From contig JAZNEP010000021.1 in the NCBI GenBank assembly GCA_045588655.1, forward strand, positions 1-64,000: a stretch of 64,000 bases of DNA, written 5' to 3'. Below the pieces are notes generated by a model. That model did no database searches. It saw nothing but the letters and a program-made list of their open reading frames with translations, and was not told the origin of the DNA. Made by a program: the position numbers and the translations under genes. The DNA is from SVFI01 sp045588655. GTDB lineage: Bacteria > Bacillota > Clostridia > Lachnospirales > Lachnospiraceae. Of the stretch, positions 1 to 8,204 are shown piece after piece; position 1 is the stretch's first letter; each line of letters starts with the position of its first letter.

Positions 1-564
1 GATGAACTGGTTAGGGAGAATATGACTTCCAAAGATGAAATCTATTCTGAAGTTGAGATTAGAAAAGTACCTGCTTTCAAAATGGCAAGATATGTAATGA
101 TTTCACCCAATCCAGAATCAGATGTGCAAAATTATATGAAATATTGGGGCAAGATGAGTGGACTGGTTACAGCAGATCCAAACGCAAAATTGATTGGCTG
201 GGATTTCCCTTTTGTGTCTCAGGAATTACATACCAGGTTTGGACTTCATGGATATGTTGCCGCATATGTTCTTCCGGAAGGATTTCAGACGAACTGCCCG
301 GGCGTGGAATATGCTGAAAATAAAGAGGCAGAGTACGCAGTTATTACAGTAACAGAACCATTCATACAGCCTTTCGAGAGAATACCGACAGGATATAAAT
401 ATATCATGGAATTCTTACAAGCTAATAATTTTAAAGATAAATTATGCGATGATATCATTAATTGTTTCGAGCATGAATATGAAAAAGATGGTGTAGGTTA
501 TATGGATATCTATGTGCATGTTGCCAGTGTTACTAAAGCTGATGCATATTCTACTTTTAATTAG
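1..564 (+). CDS. GyrI-like effector-binding domain protein, 5' end cut by window edge
   Basis: The reading frame is open from base 1, so the gene probably begins upstream. The first visible Met codon is at 22, but no ribosome binding site precedes it. The visible part of about 187 residues is a single GyrI-like small-molecule-binding domain, with the conserved stretches MARYVMISPNPE, GWDFPFVS, YVLPEGF and a closing YMDIYVHV. In this family the domain usually follows an AraC-type helix-turn-helix, as in the next complete gene (735-1625), so this is probably the C-terminal part of such a regulator. That is inference, because the DNA-binding part is not visible. A free-standing effector-binding protein is the alternative. 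Confidence 0.7.
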   Translation, partial: DELVRENMTSKDEIYSEVEIRKVPAFKMARYVMISPNPESDVQNYMKYWGKMSGLVTADPNAKLIGWDFPFVSQELHTRFGLHGYVAAYVLPEGFQTNCPGVEYAENKEAEYAVITVTEPFIQPFERIPTGYKYIMEFLQANNFKDKLCDDIINCFEHEYEKDGVGYMDIYVHVASVTKADAYSTFN

Positions 565-576
565 TGGAGGATGAGC

Positions 577-633
577 ATGGAATTAGTGTTAGCAAAATCA
601 CAGGATGCAAGAGGTATACAAGAGGAAATGTAG
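577..633 (+). pseudogene. 18-codon stub, possibly the start of a lost GNAT acetyltransferase
   Basis: An ATG at 577 lies six bases after a GGAGG (566-570) and opens an 18-codon frame ending in TAG at 631-633. The peptide (MELVLAKSQDARGIQEEM) resembles the first beta strand and helix of a GNAT acetyltransferase, but the frame stops there and no continuation was found before the next gene at 735. A decayed or deleted gene fragment is the simplest reading. A translated upstream peptide for the AraC gene is possible. Confidence 0.3.
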
Positions 634-734
634 TCCGTTGCGTTGAATTTTGCAACCTGACAAATCTTCGCAAGCTGGGAAATGTAATCATCTCAAATGG
701 CTCCTATAATAGGCTTCAACAGGAGGAATAAAGT

Positions 735-1625
735 ATGGAGTGGATAGCAGCAATGCAACAGGCAATTACTTATATGGAAGAACATCTTATGGAGGAAATA
801 AACTATGAAGATGTAGCGAAGCATGTGCACACTTCGAGCTATGAGTTTCATAGAGCATTTAGCTTTCTTACAGGGATGACAGCCAATGCCTATATTCGTA
901 ACCGTAGGTTGTCTTTAGCAGGTAGAGAAATTGTAGAAACCGATGCAAAAATAACAGACATTGCGCTGAAATATGGTTATGAAACACCAGAGAGTTTTAC
1001 CAAGGCATTTACAAGGTTTCATGGAATTGCGCCTAAATTTGCCAGAGAAGAATCTGCGAAGCTCTTACTTTTCAATCCACTTGTTATAAAAATAACTGTG
1101 GAAGGTGGTAAAAGTATGGATTACAGAATCGTACAAACAAAAGAACAAAAATTTATTGCAGTAGTAAGAAGTTTTCAAAATGAAATCATTAATGATGAGG
1201 AAAATCATGATATTCCTGATTTTTGGGGAGAGTGTAATGACAAAAATCTTATAGGGCCGATTTGCAATCTGCGGCCGGAAGGAAAGCGAGACTTGTATGG
1301 ATTATGTTCTCCGACGAAGGAAGGCGCGGATACGTTTGAATATGGAATTGGTGTCTTGATTGATGAAGACACATCGGAGTTTGATTTCTCGGAAATGCAA
1401 AAAGCAGGATATAGCATCTGGGATGTGAAGCCGGGAACTTATGTTGTGTTTGACTGCATCGGTGAGGATGGTGATTGTATCGGTGACACTTGGGCCAAAT
1501 TCTATAAAGAATTCTTACCACAAATGGGGTATGAATCAGAAGAAGAAACAGATTATGAGATATATTTTGAAAAAGGAAGAAGTGGTCTGTTCTGTGAACT
1601 GTGGATTCCGGTAAGAAGAAAATAA
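735..1625 (+). CDS. AraC-family regulator with GyrI-like effector domain
   Basis: This 296-residue protein has an N-terminal AraC-type double helix-turn-helix (about residues 8-105, with ITDIALKYGYETPESFTKAFTRFHG as the second HTH region, shown here in part) and a C-terminal GyrI-like ligand-binding domain (about 125-296). Such regulators bind a small, often cationic or hydrophobic, molecule and activate nearby genes. The start is set by AGGAGG at 721-726, eight bases before the ATG. An intrinsic terminator follows at 1647-1686, so it is transcribed separately from the flavoprotein downstream. Its neighbour at 1-564 carries the same effector domain, suggesting duplication. The target genes are not evident. 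Confidence 0.85.
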   Translation: MEWIAAMQQAITYMEEHLMEEINYEDVAKHVHTSSYEFHRAFSFLTGMTANAYIRNRRLSLAGREIVETDAKITDIALKYGYETPESFTKAFTRFHGIAPKFAREESAKLLLFNPLVIKITVEGGKSMDYRIVQTKEQKFIAVVRSFQNEIINDEENHDIPDFWGECNDKNLIGPICNLRPEGKRDLYGLCSPTKEGADTFEYGIGVLIDEDTSEFDFSEMQKAGYSIWDVKPGTYVVFDCIGEDGDCIGDTWAKFYKEFLPQMGYESEEETDYEIYFEKGRSGLFCELWIPVRRK

Positions 1626-1646
1626 TTTAAAACGATATGTGAACCT

Positions 1647-1686
1647 AAAAAAGAAGAGGTGATAAAACACCCCTTCTTTTTTTATT
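1647..1686 (+). terminator. Intrinsic terminator after the AraC regulator
   Basis: An arm of A-rich sequence plus GAAGAGGTG pairs with CACCCCTTC plus T-rich sequence around a six-base loop, with one A-C mismatch. A run of T follows. It separates the AraC gene from the promoter at 1693. Confidence 0.75.
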
Positions 1687-1692
1687 TTTGTG

Positions 1693-1721
1693 TTGACAAA
1701 ACAAAAATACTGAGTTAATAT
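1693..1721 (+). promoter_or_regulatory. Sigma-70-type promoter of the flavoprotein/TetR operon
   Basis: TTGACA at 1693-1698 and TAATAT at 1716-1721 are separated by exactly 17 bases. The start site should fall inside the palindromic repeats at 1721-1750, about 50 bases before the flavoprotein start codon. Confidence 0.75.
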
Positions 1722-1750
1722 GAATGCGGATTCAATGAATATGGATTCAA
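1721..1750 (+). promoter_or_regulatory. Tandem palindromic operator, probable TetR site
   Basis: Two adjacent 15-base repeats read TGAATGCGGATTCAA (1721-1735) and TGAATATGGATTCAA (1736-1750). Each contains a perfect inverted repeat, TGAAT-N4-ATTCA. They start at the last base of the -10 element and cover the expected start site, the usual place for a repressor. The TetR-family gene at 3308 is the last gene of the unit they precede, so autoregulation by that protein is the natural inference. Confidence 0.7.
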
Positions 1751-1783
1751 CAAAAAACACCAGAGCTATACCAGGAGGACAAA

Positions 1784-3280
1784 ATGAAAAACAAGAAATC
1801 AGAAAAAGTATTAATTATAGGTGGAGGTATCGCAGGGCTTTCAGCAGGTATTTATGCACTGCTTGCAGGTTTTGAGGCGGAAATTTATGAGAAAAATTCG
1901 ATTCCGGGGGGAGAATGTATTGGATGGAACAGGAAAGGATATCATATCGATAACTGCATTCATTGGCTGACAGGTACAAAGAAGGGAACAGAACTCTATG
2001 ATGTATGGAAAACGGTAGGTGCACTTTCCGACGATATGGAATATGCCCCTGTCAATTCTTTTTATACATCTACATACAAAGGACAAAGTGCAACTTTATG
2101 GAATGATTTGAATCGAACACAAGAAGAACTGATTGCATTATCTCCTGAGGATGAGGAAGAAATTAAAAAATTTATTCAATATGTGGAATATTCTAAGCAA
2201 TGTCTTTTCCCGGCAAAGAAGCCTATGGAAATGTGGGGAGTCAAGGATTATATCAATATGGGTAAGTCCATGGTTGATTTTCCTAAAGTGATGAAGGAGT
2301 TTGGCTCTATATCACTTGAGGAATACAGTAAGAGATTTCAGCATCCTCTGCTTCAGCACATGATGTGTGACTATCTGCCAAAATCATATTGTACATATTC
2401 CTTTTTAGTATCTTATGCGACCATGGCAGACGGAAATGGCGGTATACCTATGGGTGCGTCACTTAAGATGTCTTTGCGCATGGAGAAAAAATTTAAAGAC
2501 ATGGGAGGGAAGATTTGCTATAATAAGGGGGTTAAAAAAATAGATATTGCAAAGAAGAAAGCAACAGGTATTGAATTGGAGGACGGTACTTTTATAGAAG
2601 CTGATTATGTAATACCTACGGTAGATACGCACTTGCTTTTCAATAAACTTCTTTCTAAGGAGTATATGCCGAAAGAGTTACAGGTTGCTTACGATACACC
2701 GGATGCATATCCGTCGACCAGTGGATTTCAGGTGGCATTTGCAGTGGATACTTCCTTTAATGAGGGGGAAACCATATTTATTGATATTGATCCACTTTGT
2801 GTCGGAAACAGAAGTTTTGAAAGAATGTATGTAAAATCATATGGTTATGATCCTGTTTTTGTTAAAGATGGAAGAACTGTGATTCAAACGTGCATTACGC
2901 AGACGGATGAAGATTATGAATTCTGGAAGTCTTTGTCTGACGAAGAGTATCAAGCAATCAAAGACAGACTCGTGGAAGAAGTAAAAAGTCGAATTGAAAG
3001 GGCATTTCCAAAATTGTGCGGAGATATGGAACTTTTGGATGCATGGACCCCGCTTACTTATGAACGTTATTGCAATGCGTATCATGGAAGTTATATGAGC
3101 TTTGTGACCACTCCTATGGGCAAACAGATTAAGATGAAAGGGCAACTGAAAGGAATTAAAAATCTGTATGTTGCCGGTCAGTGGACCAATTCTCCCGGCG
3201 GTCTTCCGGTTGCTGTAGCAAGTGGAAAATTTGCAGTGCAGAGAATTCTGAAAAAGCAAGGAAAAAGTACTGAGATATAG
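1784..3280 (+). CDS. Phytoene-desaturase-like NAD(P)/FAD-dependent oxidoreductase
   Basis: This is a 498-residue flavoprotein of the CrtI/amine-oxidase superfamily. The N-terminal dinucleotide-binding motif reads IIGGGIAGLSAGIYA (about residues 10-24), followed by an acidic residue after the second strand (EIYEKN) and the GG-containing linker PGGECIGW. Near the C terminus, LYVAGQWTNSPGGLPVA is the second FAD-contacting signature of the family. Desaturases and isomerases of this group act on polyprenyl or other hydrophobic substrates, but no carotenoid genes lie nearby, so the substrate is unknown. The start follows AGGAGG, and the TetR gene begins 27 bases downstream, giving a two-gene operon under the operator at 1721-1750. 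Confidence 0.85.
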   Translation: MKNKKSEKVLIIGGGIAGLSAGIYALLAGFEAEIYEKNSIPGGECIGWNRKGYHIDNCIHWLTGTKKGTELYDVWKTVGALSDDMEYAPVNSFYTSTYKGQSATLWNDLNRTQEELIALSPEDEEEIKKFIQYVEYSKQCLFPAKKPMEMWGVKDYINMGKSMVDFPKVMKEFGSISLEEYSKRFQHPLLQHMMCDYLPKSYCTYSFLVSYATMADGNGGIPMGASLKMSLRMEKKFKDMGGKICYNKGVKKIDIAKKKATGIELEDGTFIEADYVIPTVDTHLLFNKLLSKEYMPKELQVAYDTPDAYPSTSGFQVAFAVDTSFNEGETIFIDIDPLCVGNRSFERMYVKSYGYDPVFVKDGRTVIQTCITQTDEDYEFWKSLSDEEYQAIKDRLVEEVKSRIERAFPKLCGDMELLDAWTPLTYERYCNAYHGSYMSFVTTPMGKQIKMKGQLKGIKNLYVAGQWTNSPGGLPVAVASGKFAVQRILKKQGKSTEI

Positions 3281-3307
3281 TATGAAAAGAGCAAAGAAAG
3301 GGCGACT

Positions 3308-3877
3308 ATGACCAGAAAAGAGCAGAAGGAAGAAAGAAGAAAAGCAATTCTAATGACGGCATTGGATCTTTTTGTTAATCAGGGATACTATGAAACTAAA
3401 ATTACGGATATTGCGGCCGCAGTACCCATGAGTACCGGATTAATGTTTCACTATTTTGAATCAAAGGAAGAACTTCTGCTTGAGTTGGTTAAGATGGGAG
3501 TTGCGGCGACACAGTTCGCCGATAAAATGCCGGAAATTCCACCAGAGATTTATTTTACAGAGTTTCTGAAAAGACTTTTTGAGTACGCTAAAAGTCAACC
3601 ATGGGTTTTTAATATGTTTATTCTTATGGGACAGGCAAGACGTGTGGGTATGCCTGAGGAGGCAAGAACGGCAGCACTTTCAGTTAATACGATAGATGAA
3701 TCAGCCAAGATAATTCGAAAAGGACAGGAGTCAGGAGTATTTCGTCAAGGAGATGCGAAGCTTCTTTCTGTGTGTTTTTGGGCAACAGTGCAGGGAATTA
3801 TGGAAGAGATGGCAATGAATAAAGAAATGAAGGTTCCTGATCCGGAATGGATTATGGCAATTTTAAAGAAATATTGA
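3308..3877 (+). CDS. TetR/AcrR-family transcriptional regulator
   Basis: This 189-residue protein has a typical TetR N-terminal helix-turn-helix (about residues 10-56: ALDLFVNQGYYETKITDIA, then MFHYFESKEELL) and a divergent all-helical ligand domain. It lies 27 bases downstream of the flavoprotein gene in the same transcription unit. Tandem TGAAT-N4-ATTCA palindromes sit at the start site of that unit, so it probably represses its own operon and is released by a hydrophobic ligand related to the flavoprotein substrate. The ligand cannot be read from the sequence. Confidence 0.85.
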   Translation: MTRKEQKEERRKAILMTALDLFVNQGYYETKITDIAAAVPMSTGLMFHYFESKEELLLELVKMGVAATQFADKMPEIPPEIYFTEFLKRLFEYAKSQPWVFNMFILMGQARRVGMPEEARTAALSVNTIDESAKIIRKGQESGVFRQGDAKLLSVCFWATVQGIMEEMAMNKEMKVPDPEWIMAILKKY

Positions 3878-3987
3878 GTAGTGCGTCAATTCTATTTCGC
3901 AGAAATTGAGGTGACAAGCGGAAAAAAATTTGGTCTAAATATTTGGATTGACAGGAATCAAATAATCGGCCAGTTTGGAGGTAAATT

Positions 3988-4605
3988 ATGATTATAGTAC
4001 CGTCAATAGAGAACATAGAAGAATATATAAAAGAGGATGAAGTGATTGATTTTAGCAATGAAATCATCACTCAGCTTGCGGACTCGCTATTTCAAAACGT
4101 AGACAGTGAGATTGAATATATCAAAGCAGCATATGAATTTGTAAGAGATAATATTTCACATTCGGCAGATGTTGATGAGGATATCCTCACTTGCACGGCT
4201 TCTGAAGTATTAAAAGCCGGACATGGAATTTGCTTTGCAAAGTCACATTTGTTAGCTGCTTTATTACGTTATAAATCGATTCCGACAGGATTTTGTTACC
4301 AGAAATTGATTTTAGATGACGAAACAGCTCCTATCTTGATATATCATGGACTTAATGGAGTATATATAAAAGAGCATAAAAAGTGGATACGGCTTGACGC
4401 AAGAGGAAACAAAGAAGGAATAGATGCCCGGTTTTCGATGGATAAAGAACAACTTGCTTTTGAGGTTCGGCCTGAAAAAGGAGAAAAAGATAGTTTTACG
4501 GTCTATCCTACCCCGGATATAAAGGTGTTAAAAAAATTTAGAGATAACAAGACAAGAAGCGAACTTTGGAATGATTTACCGACGGAGCTCTCATATGATG
4601 CATAA
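3988..4605 (+). CDS. Transglutaminase-like domain protein
   Basis: This 205-residue protein has the transglutaminase/papain-like core. The candidate nucleophile Cys lies in the segment around AGHGICFAKSHLLAALLR, the His in ILIYHGLNGVYI and the Asp in WIRLDARGN. Bacterial members act as peptidases or amidases, or are structural relatives. No signal peptide or membrane segment is visible, so it should be cytoplasmic. The start is supported by TTGGAGG about six bases upstream. It lies 110 bases after the TetR gene with no clear promoter of its own, and a small hairpin (4645-4663) follows. Substrate unknown. Confidence 0.75.
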   Translation: MIIVPSIENIEEYIKEDEVIDFSNEIITQLADSLFQNVDSEIEYIKAAYEFVRDNISHSADVDEDILTCTASEVLKAGHGICFAKSHLLAALLRYKSIPTGFCYQKLILDDETAPILIYHGLNGVYIKEHKKWIRLDARGNKEGIDARFSMDKEQLAFEVRPEKGEKDSFTVYPTPDIKVLKKFRDNKTRSELWNDLPTELSYDA

Positions 4606-4682
4606 TGACTTTACATATGCATATTTTTGGGGATTATTTTAGGAATGCTATGAATCGTAGCATGAATGTAAACTATGATTTC

Positions 4683-4711
4683 TTGCTCATTATAAGGGCT
4701 GATGCTAGGAT
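4683..4711 (+). promoter_or_regulatory. Candidate promoter of the Xre regulator
   Basis: TTGCTC (4683-4688) and TAGGAT (4706-4711) are 17 bases apart, 31 bases before the Xre start codon. Just upstream, ATGCTA and TAGCAT (4645-4663) form a six-base-pair hairpin without a T tract. The match to consensus is moderate. Confidence 0.4.
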
Positions 4712-4741
4712 TAGACAAATACATTGTGAGGAGGAGTTATT

Positions 4742-5179
4742 ATGACATTAGGAGAGAGAATAAAAAATTTTCGCCATGAGGAAGGATTGTCGCAGGATGC
4801 TCTTGCAGACAAACTGAATGTATCAAGACAGTCAATTACAAAGTGGGAAAATAATAATGGAGTACCGGATATCGATAATCTGATTGCGCTTAGGAAATTG
4901 ATGGGGATTTCGCTTGATGAACTGGTTATGGGAGAGAAGGGAGAGGGCGCGTCTGCGATAAAAAAACAGGCAACCAATCAAAGAAAGCAAAATAGCACAC
5001 TTTGTTTACTTTCAGCAATGCTTTTTGGTTTAGCGTCTGTTCTTTGGATAATCTCCTGCGTATTAAATATCATAGAAGGGAATGATATTGCAGCAATTGC
5101 AAATGCACTATGCGTCGGTATACTTATGATTCCAATAAAGAAGAATTTGAAAAGATATTTTGAGATTAAAGAGCAATGA
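4742..5179 (+). CDS. Xre-family regulator with C-terminal membrane segments
   Basis: The 145-residue protein starts with a Cro/CI-type helix-turn-helix (about residues 5-60, with LSQDALADKLNVSRQSITKWE covering the recognition helices, and ISLDELV after it). Two hydrophobic segments follow (about 85-107 and 112-128), so it is probably a membrane-bound regulator. This arrangement is common in Clostridia and Bacilli, often beside transporter genes, but no transporter adjoins it here. The start follows GAGGAG eight bases upstream. Ligand and targets are unknown. Confidence 0.85.
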   Translation: MTLGERIKNFRHEEGLSQDALADKLNVSRQSITKWENNNGVPDIDNLIALRKLMGISLDELVMGEKGEGASAIKKQATNQRKQNSTLCLLSAMLFGLASVLWIISCVLNIIEGNDIAAIANALCVGILMIPIKKNLKRYFEIKEQ

Positions 5180-5306
5180 AGTGATGCATAGTCCGGCGAA
5201 AATAGGACTCGTTAAATTAAACGACACAGAAGTTGGCCTCATTGACAGCGAATTTGATTTCGCTTCGAGATAACGGCCATAGTTTTTAACTTTTTTAAAT
5301 GGATAC
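5180..5306 (+). other. Non-coding stretch after the Xre gene, possible terminator
   Basis: No coding frame is supported here. AGCGAA (5247-5252) and TTCGCT (5259-5264) form a small hairpin, nested between TGGCC and GGCCA, and a T-rich run follows at about 5281-5296. This may be a weak terminator for the Xre gene. Confidence 0.4.
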
Positions 5307-5335
5307 TTGACGTATATTATGAGTTGGTATATAAT
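5307..5335 (+). promoter_or_regulatory. Strong promoter of the MutS2-like leader transcript
   Basis: TTGACG (5307-5312) and TATAAT (5330-5335) are exactly 17 bases apart. The predicted start near 5342 leaves a 5' leader of about 365 bases before the MutS2-like gene. Confidence 0.8.
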
Positions 5336-5362
5336 GAGCGAAAAGTTTTAGGAGATTTTTAC

Positions 5363-5398
5363 GTGTTAAGTGTTATTGTAATGGAGAAAATTGCATAG
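5363..5398 (+). CDS. Candidate 11-residue leader peptide
   Basis: A GTG at 5363 lies eight bases after AGGAG (5350-5354), within 25 bases of the predicted transcription start. It opens an 11-codon frame (VLSVIVMEKIA) ending in TAG at 5396. A hairpin (5449-5468) and two terminator-like hairpins follow before the MutS2-like gene. The order of promoter, short ORF, hairpins and main gene is that of translation-coupled attenuators upstream of antibiotic-inducible ribosome-protection and rescue genes. Translation of the peptide is inferred, not shown. Confidence 0.5.
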   Translation: MLSVIVMEKIA

Positions 5399-5521
5399 TT
5401 CATATTGCAAGGGTGCTTTTTAGTTTGCGCTAGGAGTCTGCCCATTTGTTGGCAACGTGTGTTGTCAGCGTTTTCGCCTTACAATTGCTTAATATTGTGG
5501 TATTTATTCCATAGATGATAT

Positions 5522-5550
5522 TAGCATGGCTGTACGGTCGTGCTATTTTT
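5522..5550 (+). terminator. First leader terminator hairpin
   Basis: TAGCATGGC (5522-5530) pairs with GTCGTGCTA (5537-5545), using two G-U pairs, around the loop TGTACG. TTTTT follows directly. It lies inside the MutS2-like leader, so it would abort transcription unless relieved. Confidence 0.65.
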
Positions 5551-5592
5551 ATACCTTTTTGGAGTATATGGGATAATTATATTTAGATTTAT

Positions 5593-5636
5593 AGACCATA
5601 GTATCTTAATGCATTTAAGGTAGCTATGGTCTTTTT
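5593..5636 (+). terminator. Second leader terminator hairpin
   Basis: AGACCATAG (5593-5601) pairs with CTATGGTCT (5624-5632), extended inward by a further pairing of about eight bases (TATCTTAA with TTAAGGTA). TTTTTG follows. A second CCATAG at 5509-5514 could compete for the CTATGG arm, a possible antiterminator of only six base pairs. Confidence 0.7.
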
Positions 5637-5709
5637 GCGTTGAGGGCGAAACAGTAACTTGGAGTGGAAGTACGATCCAAAAGATCGTTTATGGAAGGAG
5701 AGGTTATAA

Positions 5710-7611
5710 ATGAATATAGATAGACAAATAGAATTTGATAAGGTAAAAGAGATATGGGCTGATTTGGCCACTACGGATTGGGCGAAGGAAAAGATAAAAG
5801 ATACTTCACTGTGCTTTTCAGAAAATGAGCTCAGAAAGCTATTAAGTGACACAACAGATGCAAGGTTCTTGATTGAAAAACTGGGAAATCCGCCATTGCA
5901 GAATATTTCTGAAATAAAAGATATTTTGTTGATTGCGGAGAAGGGAGACTGCTTAAGCCCATATCAGTTGGAGCGGGTAGAAAAAGTTTTGGTTGCAATC
6001 AAACGACTGAAAGATTATTTAGAAAGAGGGAAAATGTATCAGAATTCCCTGGCTTATTATGATGAAAATTTGGATTCAATTTCAGAATTGCGAGAAGAAA
6101 TATGCGATAAGATCAGAAACGGGTTTGTGGATGATTACGCATCAAAAGAATTGGGACAGATCCGAAGTCAGATTATCAAGTGCGAAGAACAGATGAAGCA
6201 AAAGGCAGAACAAATCATGCGTTCCAATAAGGAATGTATGTCAGATAATTATTGTACGTTTCGAAATGGACGTATATGCCTTCCGGTGAAAAAGGAATAC
6301 AAACTTAAAATATCCGGTAGCGTCATTGATAAGTCTTCGACCGGTAGTACATTCTTTATCGAGCCGACTGCTGCTGCAAAATATTATGAAGAATTGCAAT
6401 TGCTTAAAATAAGCGAAGAAAATGAAGTATATCGCATTTTGTATACTCTATCCGCATTTGTTTTAGCATCGGTACCTGTGTTGAACGAAAATTTGGCAAT
6501 GATTGAAAAATTAGATTTTATTTTCTCCAAAGGTAAATTAAGCATTGACATGGATGCAACTGAGCCGACAATTAATACAGAGCGTAGAATCACACTAACC
6601 GGAGCAAGACACCCTTTGATGGATAAACAGGTAGCAGTGCCACTACAGTTTGAGATTGGCGAGAAGGTGCATGGTATTGTGATAACAGGTCCGAATACGG
6701 GTGGAAAAACCGTAGCAATTAAAACGGTTATGTTAAATTCCATTATGGCACAATGTGGCTTGCATGTTACATGTACACAGGCGGATATATGTATGAATAA
6801 TGCCTACCTATGTGATATTGGAGATGGGCAGAATTTATCTGAAAATCTGTCGACATTTTCTGCACACATAACCAACGTGCTTGAAGTGTTGCGCGAAGCA
6901 AATAAGGATAGCTTTGTTGTTATGGATGAGTTGGGTTCCGGTACCGATCCGACAGAAGGGATGGGTATTGCAATTGCAATCTTAGAAGAACTCAGAAAAA
7001 GCGGCGCCATTTTCCTAGTGACAACCCATTATCCGGAAATAAAAGAATATGCAAACAAGACAGAAGATATCATTAATGCAAGAATGGCTTTTGACAAAGA
7101 AACATTAAGTCCAACCTATCAAATGGTGATAGGAGAGGCGGGTGAAAGCTGTGCATTTTATATTGCAGACAGGCTGGGAATGCCAAGCAATATGTTGAGT
7201 GTGGCCATTCGCGCCGCGTACGGCGAGGATGCGGTAAAGTCTTATTCGTTTCATAATTCGGAAAGGAATCTTGTGAAGAGAGGTATTGCAAAAATTTCTA
7301 AGGCAAAAACCGGAAAACAGAATGCAAAACTTACCTCGAAGTATAAGATTGGTGATAGTGTCATGGTTTATCCTGAGAAAAAGATAGGGATAGTGTGCGT
7401 ACCAATGAACGAAAAAGGCGTATTAAGGGTTCAATTACCGAATAAAAAAATTTGGATTAACCACAAACGGGTAAAACTTCATGTGGCAGCAACAGAGCTT
7501 TATCCGGAAGATTACGATTTTTCCATTGTATTTGAAACAGTGGAAAATCGAAAGAAGCGACACGATATGCAAAGAAAATATACAGATGCTGTAATAGAGT
7601 CAGAAGAATAG
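5710..7611 (+). CDS. MutS2-like ATPase with KOW-like tail and no Smr domain
   Basis: This 633-residue protein matches the MutS2 layout: N-terminal helical core and clamp (about 1-300), then an ABC-type ATPase with Walker A GPNTGGKT (327-334) and Walker B VVMDELGSGTD (Asp406, Glu407). A basic stretch and a KOW-like beta domain follow (about 540-590). Typical MutS2 is about 785 residues and ends in an Smr domain, which is absent here. MutS domain I for mismatch recognition is also absent, so a mismatch-repair role is unlikely. In Bacillus subtilis, MutS2 (RqcU) splits collided ribosomes, and this short form may act similarly. The leader at 5307-5636 suggests attenuation control. The start follows AAGGAGAGG. 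Confidence 0.85.
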   Translation: MNIDRQIEFDKVKEIWADLATTDWAKEKIKDTSLCFSENELRKLLSDTTDARFLIEKLGNPPLQNISEIKDILLIAEKGDCLSPYQLERVEKVLVAIKRLKDYLERGKMYQNSLAYYDENLDSISELREEICDKIRNGFVDDYASKELGQIRSQIIKCEEQMKQKAEQIMRSNKECMSDNYCTFRNGRICLPVKKEYKLKISGSVIDKSSTGSTFFIEPTAAAKYYEELQLLKISEENEVYRILYTLSAFVLASVPVLNENLAMIEKLDFIFSKGKLSIDMDATEPTINTERRITLTGARHPLMDKQVAVPLQFEIGEKVHGIVITGPNTGGKTVAIKTVMLNSIMAQCGLHVTCTQADICMNNAYLCDIGDGQNLSENLSTFSAHITNVLEVLREANKDSFVVMDELGSGTDPTEGMGIAIAILEELRKSGAIFLVTTHYPEIKEYANKTEDIINARMAFDKETLSPTYQMVIGEAGESCAFYIADRLGMPSNMLSVAIRAAYGEDAVKSYSFHNSERNLVKRGIAKISKAKTGKQNAKLTSKYKIGDSVMVYPEKKIGIVCVPMNEKGVLRVQLPNKKIWINHKRVKLHVAATELYPEDYDFSIVFETVENRKKRHDMQRKYTDAVIESEE

Positions 7612-7630
7612 AATATGGAGGGAAATGAAA

Positions 7631-8185
7631 ATGAAACGTATGATTAAATCAATGGAAACTAAATATCTTCTTCCGTCACTTGAGTTAGTGGAAGAGGTTT
7701 TTGCAGAATCCGACAGTCCGGAAGAAGCAAAACTTGTACGACAATTAGTCGAAGAAATTCGAGCTAAAAAGTATTATGTACCTGAGTTGGAGCTGATTAT
7801 GGTGGACGAGAAAGATGAAATAATGGGATATGCGATGTTTTCTCGTTTTCATATTGAAGGAAGGTATGAGGACGAATTACTTATACTCACACCGGTTGCG
7901 GTAAAAACAGAGTTGCAAAGGCAACATATTTCAAAGGATATGATAGAATATGGGTTTGAAGTTGCCAGGAAACGCGGATTTAAAGCAATTCTGGTTGAGG
8001 GAGATCCGAGCAATTATCGGAGTCGCGGTTTTGGGCCGAGTTATAAATTTGGAATAGAAGCCGCCCCGAGCGTAGGATTGCCACATCCGGATTGTCTGAT
8101 GATAAAAGAACTGGAGCAAGGGGCACTGGATAGAATGAGCGGGCTCGTAGACTATTCATTTTATGAAGCGTTGCATGAGGAATAA
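7631..8185 (+). CDS. GNAT-family N-acetyltransferase
   Basis: This 184-residue protein has the GNAT fold: strand and helix for acetyl-CoA around LTPVAVKTELQRQHISKDM (a variant of the Q/R-x-x-G-x-G/A loop), and a later EGDPSNYRSRGFGPS segment typical of YhbS-like members. The start is placed at 7631, eight bases after GGAGGG (7617-7622). An in-frame ATG at 7625 sits only two bases from that site and is unlikely to be used. It begins 19 bases after the MutS2-like gene and is followed closely by a methyltransferase, so the three probably share the attenuated transcript. Substrate unknown. Confidence 0.8.
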   Translation: MKRMIKSMETKYLLPSLELVEEVFAESDSPEEAKLVRQLVEEIRAKKYYVPELELIMVDEKDEIMGYAMFSRFHIEGRYEDELLILTPVAVKTELQRQHISKDMIEYGFEVARKRGFKAILVEGDPSNYRSRGFGPSYKFGIEAAPSVGLPHPDCLMIKELEQGALDRMSGLVDYSFYEALHEE

Positions 8186-8204
8186 GAAGGAAGGAGTGAT
8201 TACA

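Noticed and set aside
2837..3259. 140-codon minus-strand reading frame
   Set aside because: It lies inside the flavoprotein gene on the other strand, with low-complexity sequence and no start signal.
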